Below the pieces are notes generated by a model that saw only the letters and a program-made list of their open reading frames with translations, did not search any database and was not told the DNA's origin. Of a DNA stretch of 64,000 nucleotides, positions 33,687 through 41,405 are shown piece after piece. The first letter of the stretch is position 1, and each line of letters begins with the position of its first letter. The translations under genes and the position numbers were made by a program. The stretch comes from Agrilactobacillus yilanensis (GTDB lineage: Bacteria > Bacillota > Bacilli > Lactobacillales > Lactobacillaceae), in assembly GCF_003946725.1 (NCBI RefSeq), contig NZ_RHOY01000005.1:1-64000 (forward strand), read 5' to 3'.

Positions 33687-34304
33687 TTATTTTGTTAAAT
33701 ACCACTGCCGCCATTGTGTTTCTAAAGCTTTCATTGCTTGGGCGCGGTGGCTGATTTCATTTTTTTGTGCTGATGTTAATTCAGCCATTGTTTTTTGTAA
33801 TTCTGGCAGTAAAAATAACGGATCATAGCCAAAGCCATTATCCCCTCGAGGAATTAATGCAATTTGACCAGCGAGCTGACCACTCACTACCAAATCATGC
33901 GCCATGGCATGGGGTTTGGCAAATACCAAAACAGAATGAAAAGTCGCTGTTCTTTTTTCAGGAGATACGCCTGCCAACTCAGCCAAAACTTTGGCATTAT
34001 TGGCCGCATCATTATGATCACCAGCATAGCGGGCAGAATAGACGCCTGGCTGACCGTGTAAATAATCAATCATTAATCCAGAATCATCTGCCAACACGGG
34101 TAAATTTAATAAAGCACTGACGGTATCTGCCTTTTGACGAGCATTTGCTTCAAATGTATGTCCAGTTTCGGAAATTTCATTAATTTCAGGATAATCCAAT
34201 AACGTTTTAACTTTGATGGCATCTTTAGCAAACATAGCTTTAAATTCACTAGCTTTACCTGGGTTTTTTGTAGCAATTACAACAGTTTTAGGTAATTCAG
34301 TCAT
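33687..34304 (-). CDS. rdgB: XTP/dITP diphosphatase (RdgB/HAM1 family)
   Basis: Nucleotide pyrophosphatase of 205 residues that removes non-canonical purines (ITP, dITP, XTP) from the pool. Signature motifs are ATKNPGKASEF (about 11-21), LADDSGLMID and GVYSARYAG, plus GDNGFGYDPLF. It lies 3 nt after murI and is in the same transcript. The family length is typical. Confidence 0.94.
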   Translation of the reverse strand: MTELPKTVVIATKNPGKASEFKAMFAKDAIKVKTLLDYPEINEISETGHTFEANARQKADTVSALLNLPVLADDSGLMIDYLHGQPGVYSARYAGDHNDAANNAKVLAELAGVSPEKRTATFHSVLVFAKPHAMAHDLVVSGQLAGQIALIPRGDNGFGYDPLFLLPELQKTMAELTSAQKNEISHRAQAMKALETQWRQWYLTK

Positions 34305-34307
34305 TAA

Positions 34308-35147
34308 TCATTGCTCCATTTCCATTGAAATTTGTGGGATTAGTCGTTTTAAATCTATTTTTTCAGCATGCATCTGAGACATCCCTAACCAATCCCCTGC
34401 AATTGTATCAAACATCTGCGCAGAACCGGTTGTATAAAATTCATGTTCGGGATGATAATTTTGATCATCATTAGCAATATCAAAATAATCCAATAGTGTA
34501 GAAACTTCACTAACCGTTTCTGCACCAGAATCGATCAAAGTAACCCCATCCCCCATTACGTTTTGAATAATTGGCCGCAACAGTGGATAGTGGGTACAGC
34601 CCATGATCAACGTGTCCACAGGATGCTTTTTATAAGGTGCTAAAGTTTCCGCCACAACTTTTTTGGCGATAACAGATTGATATTCATTGCTTTCTACAAG
34701 CGATACAAGTTTTGGTGCAGCCACACTTGTGACTTGAATATTTTGATTCTTACGATGAATCGTTCGAGCATAGGCATCTGATTTAATCGTCCCGTTTGTA
34801 CCAATAATGCCCACATTACCAGTTTTAGTAGCTTTAATTGCAGCACGGCTGCCCGGTAAAATCACACCGACAACTGGAATGTTTAATTTAGGACGAATGA
34901 CGCTCAAAGCCGCAGCCGTTGCCGTGTTACAAGCAATCACTAACATTTTAATGTTTTTTTTCAACAAAAAATGCGTTAATTCCCATGTAAACTCAATAAC
35001 TTGTTCCGCAGGTCTAGGGCCGTAAGGTAAACGTGCCTGATCTCCGATAAAAATAACTTTTTCATGGGGTAACTGCCGTAAAGCCTCTTTAACAACGGTT
35101 AATCCACCGACACCAGAATCTAAATAACCAATGGGTTGCTTATTCAT
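34308..35147 (-). CDS. murI: glutamate racemase
   Basis: Cofactor-independent racemase of 279 residues making D-glutamate for peptidoglycan. The catalytic cysteines are in ACNTATAA (first) and GCTHYPLL (second), with [12 protein letters not shown] at the N-terminus. Start: the ATG at 35147, 7 nt after GGGAG; the ATG two codons upstream lies closer to the site and is less likely. First gene of the murI-rdgB-yfcE operon, divergent from yslB. Confidence 0.95.
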   Translation of the reverse strand: MNKQPIGYLDSGVGGLTVVKEALRQLPHEKVIFIGDQARLPYGPRPAEQVIEFTWELTHFLLKKNIKMLVIACNTATAAALSVIRPKLNIPVVGVILPGSRAAIKATKTGNVGIIGTNGTIKSDAYARTIHRKNQNIQVTSVAAPKLVSLVESNEYQSVIAKKVVAETLAPYKKHPVDTLIMGCTHYPLLRPIIQNVMGDGVTLIDSGAETVSEVSTLLDYFDIANDDQNYHPEHEFYTTGSAQMFDTIAGDWLGMSQMHAEKIDLKRLIPQISMEMEQ

Positions 35148-35299
35148 TACCATTCTCCCTTTAGCTCAAAATACAATTTCCGTGCTTTAATCATTTTGGC
35201 CTTTTTTGATTAAAAATTCAAGTTTTCCTCAGGAATAAGTAGCACGAATGCGCCAGCAAAAGTATAATAGTATTATTAGTGACACAGGAGGGGCCAAAT

Positions 35300-35758
35300 T
35301 TGTCCGATGAATTAAATTCAAAACTGAATAACATAGAAGCTGGCGGGAGTTTTGCAGGCACCGCTTTACTTAGAGATATCTTAATACCCGAATTACTATC
35401 CAAAGATACAGGACCCATTTTGTATTGGGCCGGTAAAGCCGTCGCTCGAAAAATTCCGCTCGAAACATTGGAAGCCGTCCAAGACTTCTTTGTTTTGACA
35501 AGTCTAGGAGATTTGAGCTTAAGCAAACAAAAACACAACCAATATATCTTTACATTAACCGGAACCACCGTTGAAGAACGATTGAAACTAACAGACACCC
35601 CAGACTTCCAATTTGAAACCGGCTTTTTAGCACAATCATTGGAATATCAATTAGGCATCGTCGTAGAAGGCATGAGTGAACTCACGAAAAAACAAAATGG
35701 CGCAAAAATCACCTTGCAAACCGACCCAAAGGAAATTATAGAAAATTTAAGAGCGTGA
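35300..35758 (+). CDS. yslB: YslB-family protein (DUF2507)
   Basis: Soluble protein of 152 residues, DUF2507, matching B. subtilis YslB. It keeps the family's LRDILIPELL, LYWAGKAVARK and FQFETGFLAQSLE segments. The fold resembles small-molecule-binding (V4R/TRAPP-like) proteins and the role is unknown. Start: TTG at 35300, 6 nt after GGAGGGG; the frame upstream of it carries the ribosome site. The last codons AGA GCG TGA fall inside the border of repeat unit 1, so the stop and the C-terminal Arg-Ala probably come from the repeat. Confidence 0.85.
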   Translation: MSDELNSKLNNIEAGGSFAGTALLRDILIPELLSKDTGPILYWAGKAVARKIPLETLEAVQDFFVLTSLGDLSLSKQKHNQYIFTLTGTTVEERLKLTDTPDFQFETGFLAQSLEYQLGIVVEGMSELTKKQNGAKITLQTDPKEIIENLRA

Positions 35759-35864
35759 GCCAATACGGGTTGATTTTGAGCATAGCCTAGGCTTGGCAGG
35801 TAGTCGCTTGCGACTGACAACAAGGCGTAGTTATATGTAGAAATCAGTGTTGGTGAACGCGTTT
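35751..35864 (+). repeat. structured repeat array, unit 1
   Basis: This unit of 114 nt runs from GAGCGTGA to AACGCGTTT. The long stem has GCGT/ACGC, CCAATAC/GTGTTGG (one G-U) and TGATTT/AAATCA. The apical hairpin is AGTCGC/GCGACT. It begins within yslB and supplies its stop codon. Confidence 0.85.
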
Positions 35865-35870
35865 AAGCCA

Positions 35871-35984
35871 GAGCGTGAACTAGAGCGGGAAAGCCTCGAG
35901 AACTAACTACGAATTATTCATAAGCGTATCTTGCTTATGAATAATTCGTAGTTAGGCGAGAGCTTTGCTCTAGTAAGCGCGTTT
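35871..35984 (+). repeat. structured repeat array, unit 2 (different stem class)
   Basis: 114 nt with the same borders (GAGCGTGA and AGCGCGTTT) but a different interior. Stems are CTAGAGC/GCTCTAG, AAAGC/GCTTT, CTCG/CGAG, and a nearly perfect 20-plus bp arm (TAACTACGAATTATTC with its complement) ending in CATAAGC/GCTTATG. The sequence shares almost no stem identity with units 1 and 3. Confidence 0.85.
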
Positions 35985-35992
35985 CGAATCCA

Positions 35993-36107
35993 GAGCGTGA
36001 CCAAAGACGGGTTGATTTTGAGCATAGCCTAGGCTAACGCCGTGAGCGTACTTTGCTTACAAGTTAGACGTAGCTAAGCGCAGAAATCAGTCTTTGGGAA
36101 CGCGTTT
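35993..36107 (+). repeat. structured repeat array, unit 3
   Basis: 115 nt, GAGCGTGA to ACGCGTTT. Stem pairs are GCGT/ACGC, CCAAAGAC/GTCTTTGG, TGATTT/AAATCA, CTAGGCTAAC with GTTAG-C-GTAG, and an apical GTGAGC/GCTTAC. It nearly matches the copy at 22397 over its first 92 nt. Confidence 0.87.
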
Positions 36108-36115
36108 CAGAATCA

Positions 36116-36230
36116 GAGCGTGACAAGCTACGGGTGACAATGCACATAACCTAAACTTACGACATAAGCCCGAACTTGGCTTGTGAGTAAGGTGTAGTTA
36201 TGTAAATTGTCAGTAGCTTGGAACGCGTTT
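36116..36230 (+). repeat. structured repeat array, unit 4
   Basis: 115 nt, GAGCGTGA to AACGCGTTT. Stem pairs are CAAGCTAC/GTAGCTTG, TGACAAT/ATTGTCA, CATAAC/GTTATG, ACTTAC/GTGAGT and an apical CATAAGCC/GGCTTGTG. The stem sequence differs from the other units while pairing is kept. Confidence 0.87.
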
Positions 36231-36238
36231 CGAATCCA

Positions 36239-36266
36239 GAGCGTGACCAAAGACGGCGTTAAACGC
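36239..36266 (+). repeat. structured repeat array, truncated unit 5
   Basis: Border and start of a fifth unit (GAGCGTGACCAAAGACGG), in phase at a 123-nt step. It is then cut off by GCGTTAAACGC, a short palindrome. The dltD terminator follows at once. Confidence 0.8.
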
Positions 36267-36268
36267 AC

Positions 36269-36317
36269 AATAAAAGCAGCTAGATCAAAAATCAACTTTG
36301 ATCTAACTGCTTTTATT
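36269..36317 (-). terminator. dlt operon terminator
   Basis: AATAAAAGCAG(C)TAGATCAAA pairs with TTTGATCTA-CTGCTTTTATT. It lies just after the dltD stop on the minus strand, and its A/T flanks would also stop yslB-side transcription. Confidence 0.88.
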
Positions 36318-36322
36318 TGTAT

Positions 36323-37615
36323 TTAATCAGCTGTCTTTACCATATTTGGCACAGCTTTTGCTGGCGTCTTCTGCCAAGCCTTAGTATAGAAATGCTGCTT
36401 AATTTGATAGTTCTGCGGTGCCGCTTTAGTTGTCTCTAAAAACGGTTTAACTTCCTGATCTAAATCCAACCAGCCCCGCCAGCCAAGATGGATCGTATCT
36501 TGCATAAAATAATCTTCTTTATCATCATTCGTCATATCATCAATATTATTAAACCCTTGGGATCGCAACTGATACGTAATTTTCCGATCAAAATTGCGTA
36601 ACGTCTTTTGCGGCAAACCAGTATATTCAGCCCAGCGATAATTGACCGGTGGAATTACGAACAAAACATCCATATGCAATTGACTGAACTTATTTAATAA
36701 TAATTGAAAATCTGAATACTCTGGACCATATTGATAGTTGAAGTGCCTTTGAGAACCCTTTAGTTTTGGCTCTAAAGGTTCAATCCGCCGACTATAAAAA
36801 CTATCTTTTACTTCAAAAGGATTGGAACCTGTTTCACCCGCCCCTAATTGTCCAGCAAGGTCATCTAATTCTGTAAAATTATATTTTGAAGGTAAATGTT
36901 TGAGCCCTTTTTGAATATAGCGTTCCCGATCTTTTAAGAACAATCGACTAAAGACATCATCTTGGGTTTTTAAAGCATTCCCCTTAATATCTTGAATATA
37001 GAATTTCTGGAAATTAGTCAATGGTAAGCCAACAGCAACTTGCAATAACGCCTGATGGATTATTGAATCTGAAGTACCCGAAGGCATTTGTAATAGCCGT
37101 TTCGCCGCATAACGATCCATTGCATTATTTTTAGCATGTTCTAAAAAAGTTGTCGTTTGCAATGGCGAATAATAAAAGCTAAACATATTCGGCTGTACCC
37201 CTTTGCGCACAAACCATTGTGGCGAAATAATGACCACTGCTTTTTTATTTCTCAGCGATGCACTCATCCCGTTCACTGAGAAAAAATGCGTTAATGACTG
37301 GGTTCCAGGCGCCCCTAGCAACAAGGGCTGATAATCTCGATGATATTTTTTAGCCAGAATCGACGGATGAAACGGATCCATCCGGGATAATTCAGAAGAA
37401 CCAATAAACGGCACATAATTACCTGAAGAACTCATCGCCTGATCCTTAAGAGATTCCCCCTTTAAAACATTGGCTGATAAGGATGTTGCCGCTTTTTCTA
37501 CCGTCTTTGAATTCGCCTGTTTAAAACTGATCGGTAATACCATGATCATAGTTATTGCGACCGCTGCAACAATCAAAGGCCCAAAAATCTGCCAGAGTCT
37601 TCTGCGGCGTTTCAT
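36323..37615 (-). CDS. dltD: D-alanyl-lipoteichoic acid biosynthesis protein DltD
   Basis: This 430-residue protein has one N-terminal membrane anchor (about 8-27) and an outside SGNH-hydrolase-like domain. Catalytic-type residues are Ser73/74 in IGSSELSR (71-78), and Asp373 with His376 in MQDTIHLGW. DltD acts at the last step of teichoic-acid D-alanylation, passing D-alanine to the polymer outside the membrane. The start overlaps the dltC stop by 4 nt (ATGA). It is the last gene of dltXABCD and is followed by a terminator. Confidence 0.95.
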   Translation of the reverse strand: MKRRRRLWQIFGPLIVAAVAITMIMVLPISFKQANSKTVEKAATSLSANVLKGESLKDQAMSSSGNYVPFIGSSELSRMDPFHPSILAKKYHRDYQPLLLGAPGTQSLTHFFSVNGMSASLRNKKAVVIISPQWFVRKGVQPNMFSFYYSPLQTTTFLEHAKNNAMDRYAAKRLLQMPSGTSDSIIHQALLQVAVGLPLTNFQKFYIQDIKGNALKTQDDVFSRLFLKDRERYIQKGLKHLPSKYNFTELDDLAGQLGAGETGSNPFEVKDSFYSRRIEPLEPKLKGSQRHFNYQYGPEYSDFQLLLNKFSQLHMDVLFVIPPVNYRWAEYTGLPQKTLRNFDRKITYQLRSQGFNNIDDMTNDDKEDYFMQDTIHLGWRGWLDLDQEVKPFLETTKAAPQNYQIKQHFYTKAWQKTPAKAVPNMVKTAD

Positions 37616-37851
37616 TGCATGCTTTCCACTTTTGCAACCACTTTATTCGGTGTTGCCCATTCTGTACGGTCAAATTCAGAAACCGGAGCATCCACGTCTA
37701 GTTGCGCTTGCAATTCTAATAACAGCTGAACAGTACCCATAGAATCTAATAAGCCAGTCTCGAACAAATTAATATCTGGATTTGCCTTAATTTCATCAGA
37801 ACCCGTTAAATCACTTAAAATTTCTAATACAGTTTCGCGTACGTTATCCAT
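37612..37851 (-). CDS. dltC: D-alanine carrier protein DltC
   Basis: Acyl-carrier-type protein of 79 residues. Ser37 in GLLDSMGT is the 4'-phosphopantetheine attachment site. It receives activated D-alanine from DltA and delivers it to the DltB channel. It lies 24 nt after dltB and overlaps dltD by 4 nt. Confidence 0.96.
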   Translation of the reverse strand: MDNVRETVLEILSDLTGSDEIKANPDINLFETGLLDSMGTVQLLLELQAQLDVDAPVSEFDRTEWATPNKVVAKVESMQ

Positions 37852-37875
37852 TATAATTACCTCTTTTATATTTTA

Positions 37876-39102
37876 TTATCTAAAACCAAACCAGAGTTTG
37901 TCTAAAAACCCTGAAAAAATCAAAAAGCTAAAACAAACAACATGGAACGTTAAAACAACGGACATCACTTTTGTAAACCGATTGGATGGCAGTAAATCTG
38001 GATGTTTCTTTTTAAATCGAAGCCAAGCATCTGTTAAAATCATCACCGTAGCATGGAATAAGCCATAAACAATGTAATACCAAGTCTCACCATGCCAGAT
38101 CCCCATGATTAGAAATAAGACAACATAACCTAAATTTGCGATGGCAATTCGACTTTTCAAAACCTTATGCTTAATCATGAAAAAAACAAAACGCATATAG
38201 ATATAATCTCTGAACCAAAATGATAACGTCATGTGCCAACGATTCCAGAACTCTTTAATATTCCAAGATGCAAAGGGTTTGTTAAAGTTGATCGGCGTTT
38301 GGATACCCATGATGTAACTGATGCCAACAGCGAATAAAGAATAGCCGGCAAAGTCAAAGAACAAATACATACTATAAGCGTACATAACCCCAACTAAGGA
38401 CCAGGATAAGCCCAAAACATTGCTATGGCCGTTAATTAAAGCAATTTTTTCAATATTTGGTAGCAGCAACGTGCCAAAGAAATAACCTAGAATGAATTTA
38501 TATAAAAAGCCAATCATCACATAATGAACGCCTTTTTCTAACAGCTCTAAATATTTCTCTTTTGTAGGTACTCGATCATAATCCTTAATAAATCGGCGAT
38601 AACGATCAATTGGCCCGGATGAAATGGTTGGGAAGAATAGTAAAAATTGTAAAAACTTCAAGATATTAAATTCTTTGATCATGCCATCTCGAGTTTCCAT
38701 AATCATCCCGACAACTTTAAACGTTAAATAACTAATACCTAGAAATCCAAAAATTGAAGGATGCTGTGGATCAAACAACGGTGTAAATTTGACGACTACG
38801 AGGGGCGCAATACTTAAGATAACAGCTAAAACAAAAATGCTCGTTTTGTTTGCACCCTTGGGTCTTGTTCGATAACGGACATAACCCCAAGTCAGTAAAA
38901 CTTCAAAAATTGTATAACCAATTAAAGCAATCCCTTGGCCTAACTTAGGTCCGTCAAAAATTAAAACTAAGAAACAAAAGGAAAATAAAGTTTCATACCA
39001 ACGAAACCTTTTTTCGTACAACATCCCAATAATAATCGGGAGTAACCCAATCAATAAATACCCGAAATACATGGGATTTTCATAAGGCTGTAAATTGATC
39101 AT
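37876..39102 (-). CDS. dltB: D-alanyl transfer protein DltB (MBOAT family)
   Basis: Polytopic membrane protein of 408 residues with about eleven hydrophobic segments. The MBOAT core has EFWNRWHMTLSFWFRDYIY and the conserved histidine in MGIWHGETWYY. It moves D-alanine from DltC across the membrane to the lipoteichoic acid. The start ATG overlaps the dltA stop by 4 nt. Confidence 0.96.
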   Translation of the reverse strand: MINLQPYENPMYFGYLLIGLLPIIIGMLYEKRFRWYETLFSFCFLVLIFDGPKLGQGIALIGYTIFEVLLTWGYVRYRTRPKGANKTSIFVLAVILSIAPLVVVKFTPLFDPQHPSIFGFLGISYLTFKVVGMIMETRDGMIKEFNILKFLQFLLFFPTISSGPIDRYRRFIKDYDRVPTKEKYLELLEKGVHYVMIGFLYKFILGYFFGTLLLPNIEKIALINGHSNVLGLSWSLVGVMYAYSMYLFFDFAGYSLFAVGISYIMGIQTPINFNKPFASWNIKEFWNRWHMTLSFWFRDYIYMRFVFFMIKHKVLKSRIAIANLGYVVLFLIMGIWHGETWYYIVYGLFHATVMILTDAWLRFKKKHPDLLPSNRFTKVMSVVLTFHVVCFSFLIFSGFLDKLWFGFR

Positions 39103-40628
39103 GACTGATTAACCTCAGCCATCAGAGATTTGCGATCCACCTTACCATTTATGGTTAAAGGTAATTTATCTTGATAAACCAGCCGTTGTGGAATCATATA
39201 CGGCATAACTGCCTGTCCCAGCGCCATTTTGATTGCTTTGGTCAACGTTAATTTATCAGTATAATCATTGGCATTCGGTACAATATAAGCGACAAGCTGG
39301 GTTACTTTATGCATATCGTTATAACAAGGTACCGTACTAGCCTGCTTTACTAAATCTAATTGCAACAAATTCTGATCAACATCTTCTAATTCAATCCGAT
39401 AGCCGTGCATCTTCACTTGAAAATCCGTCCGACCTCGATAGAAAATCAAGCCCTGATCATCAATAAAACCTAAGTCCCCGGAATGATAAGCTTGTTGCGT
39501 ATCAACTTGGAAGAAAGCTTTTTTTGTTTTTTCAGGATTATTTAGATAACCTTTGGAAACGCTAGGACCAGTGATAATCAGCTCACCGTTTTCACCAGTA
39601 GACAATGGTTGGCCAGTTTCATCGACCACATACATCTGCGTATCTGCTTTAGCCTTTCCAATTGGTAGACGGTCATATTTTTTTAACAACGCCGCTGTGA
39701 TTTGCACACTAGTCACTGCAACCGTAGCTTCAGTTGGCCCATAAGTGTTGTAAATTTCAGCGTCCGGAAATTGTGCTTGTAACTTTGAAGCTGTTTTAAC
39801 CGTCAATTCTTCACCACAGAACAAAAAGCGATTTAATGTGGGATAGTTCTTTTGATTAAAGTTTGGATCTAATAAACAAATTTCAATAAATGACGGTGTG
39901 GAAACCCATTCGTTTAATTTTAATTGCGGCAAAGTAGCGAATAATTGTTTAAAATTATCAGTCACTGCTTTGTCCAATGCGACTAAAGTGCCCCCTAGCG
40001 CTAAGGTTGGGTATAAATCCATCACCGATAAGTCAAAGGCATATGACGCCTGGGATAATGCCCGAATGCCTTCATAGAGATTAAAATCAGCTAACATCCA
40101 ATTCACAAAGCTCAATAAATTATTGTGGCTAATTTGAACCCCTTTTGGGACACCGGTCGTTCCAGAGGTGAAGATAATATAAAAATTAGCATCACCGGTT
40201 ACACTTTGCTGCCGATCATAAGTCAAACTGCCTTGATTTCTAACTTGTTTTAACGCTTGTTGCTTAATAATTTGCGGCCCATCTAATTCCAATGGTAAAT
40301 CCACAACTTCCAAAACAGCTGCGGGATGCGCCACCTCGTTAATTTGTACAAGGCGTTCTTTAGGTGAGTGACTGTCCACTGGAATATAGGCATGCCCAGC
40401 TTTAACCGCACCTAAAAATGTAACGACAGTTTCAAACGTCTGATTACCATAAACAACAACCGGTGCCCGCTGTCTTAAATTCTGTGCCTGTAAGAAAGCC
40501 GCTACACGATCAGATTCGATTTTTAACTGTGCATAAGTATAAGTTTGAAGACCATCTTGATAACAGATACGTTGTGGATAACGTTCGGCCACACGATCAA
40601 TTTGTGTCATGATATTAGAAATAGTCAT
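39099..40628 (-). CDS. dltA: D-alanine--D-alanyl carrier protein ligase DltA
   Basis: Adenylate-forming enzyme of 509 residues. ATP-binding motifs are FTSGTTGVPKGV (about 153-164), NTYGPTEAT and HSGDLGFID, with the catalytic lysine in LTINGKVDRK near the C-terminus. It activates D-alanine with ATP and loads it on DltC. It lies 14 nt after dltX, preceded by AAAGGAGCG. Confidence 0.96.
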   Translation of the reverse strand: MTISNIMTQIDRVAERYPQRICYQDGLQTYTYAQLKIESDRVAAFLQAQNLRQRAPVVVYGNQTFETVVTFLGAVKAGHAYIPVDSHSPKERLVQINEVAHPAAVLEVVDLPLELDGPQIIKQQALKQVRNQGSLTYDRQQSVTGDANFYIIFTSGTTGVPKGVQISHNNLLSFVNWMLADFNLYEGIRALSQASYAFDLSVMDLYPTLALGGTLVALDKAVTDNFKQLFATLPQLKLNEWVSTPSFIEICLLDPNFNQKNYPTLNRFLFCGEELTVKTASKLQAQFPDAEIYNTYGPTEATVAVTSVQITAALLKKYDRLPIGKAKADTQMYVVDETGQPLSTGENGELIITGPSVSKGYLNNPEKTKKAFFQVDTQQAYHSGDLGFIDDQGLIFYRGRTDFQVKMHGYRIELEDVDQNLLQLDLVKQASTVPCYNDMHKVTQLVAYIVPNANDYTDKLTLTKAIKMALGQAVMPYMIPQRLVYQDKLPLTINGKVDRKSLMAEVNQS

Positions 40629-40642
40629 CGTTTTGCGCTCCT

Positions 40643-40792
40643 TTAAAATTCATTGTAGATAAAGCCGCTATTATTGATACCGCTATAACTGTATAAGTAC
40701 ATCAATACAACTAAGATGCCAAAATAAAGTAATGTTCTTAGCCAAAAACGTGCGCCATCTTTATGTTTAAAATTCTGCCACTTCTCGTGCAC
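40643..40792 (-). CDS. dltX: DltX small membrane protein
   Basis: A 49-residue protein that starts at GTG 40792, 7 nt after GGAGGTG. It has a basic N-terminus (HEKWQNFKHKDGARF), one membrane helix (about 17-35) and the conserved tail GFIYNEF. This tail and the position before dltA match DltX, which other Gram-positives need for D-alanylation. It is short enough to be missed by gene finders. A TATAAT at 40835-40840 probably starts the operon; the -35 is poor. Confidence 0.93.
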   Translation of the reverse strand: MHEKWQNFKHKDGARFWLRTLLYFGILVVLMYLYSYSGINNSGFIYNEF

Positions 40793-40952
40793 GGTACTCA
40801 CCTCCAGTTGATTGATTGCTTTGATTTACAATTTATTATAGTCAGCACCATCTTAAATACCATGTACAAAATCTTCACATCAATCTTACAAAATGGTAAG
40901 CCGATCAATGCTTTGCTACGACCGGTATCTAATCATTTTTAGGCAAAAAAAT

Positions 40953-40989
40953 AAGCCCTTAGTAAACTTAAAATTTACTAAGGGCTCAT
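40953..40989 (-). terminator. trxA terminator
   Basis: AAGCCCTTAGTAAA pairs with TTTACTAAGGGCT, and T-rich sequence follows on the minus strand (40952-40943). It ends trxA upstream of the dlt promoter. Confidence 0.9.
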
Positions 40990-41007
40990 ATTTTGATGCG
41001 CTCTATC

Positions 41008-41319
41008 TTAATCCGTATATTTACCTAAAGTTGCTTCAAGCTGTTCTTTAGATTGGTAACCTACTAATTTTTCAACGACTGCGCCGTCTTTTTTTACGAT
41101 TAGTGTTGGAATTGCCATAATGCCAAATTGTTGTGGTGTCGCTGGATTTGCATCAACATCCATTTTTGTAAATTTAACATCATCATTTTCTTCAGCCAAT
41201 TTTTCAATCACTGGAGATTGCATCCGACAAGGGCCACACCAAGTTGCCCAGAAGTCTGTTAAAACAACACCACTTCCTGTTTCGGTTTCAAAATTCTGAT
41301 CTGTTATTTCTTGAACCAT
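41008..41319 (-). CDS. trxA: thioredoxin
   Basis: Thioredoxin of 103 residues with the active site WCGPC in FWATWCGPCRM. It reduces protein disulphides. Start: ATG 41319, 9 nt after GGAGG. The frame extends ten codons upstream but without a site. A promoter TTGCAA-16-TAAAAT lies at 41350-41377, so trxA can be expressed apart from mutS2. Confidence 0.95.
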   Translation of the reverse strand: MVQEITDQNFETETGSGVVLTDFWATWCGPCRMQSPVIEKLAEENDDVKFTKMDVDANPATPQQFGIMAIPTLIVKKDGAVVEKLVGYQSKEQLEATLGKYTD

Positions 41320-41349
41320 TAATTGACACCTCCATATATCTATAGTCAC

Positions 41350-41377
41350 ATTTTACCAAAAACAAGCTTGATTGCAA
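41350..41377 (-). promoter_or_regulatory. trxA promoter
   Basis: Minus strand TTGCAA (41377-41372), a 16-nt spacer, then TAAAAT (41355-41350). Confidence 0.6.
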
Positions 41378-41405
41378 CAATTTTTTCTTACAAAAAATTA
41401 GTGAA

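Noticed and set aside
33767-34120. Overlapping frames inside rdgB
   Set aside because: RdgB motifs are complete in the minus-strand frame. The others are shadows.
35751-36266. The repeat array read as a CRISPR
   Set aside because: The period is about 120 nt, the constant parts are only 8-9 nt borders, and the interiors fold on themselves. There are no 23-40 nt direct repeats with unique spacers, and no cas genes.
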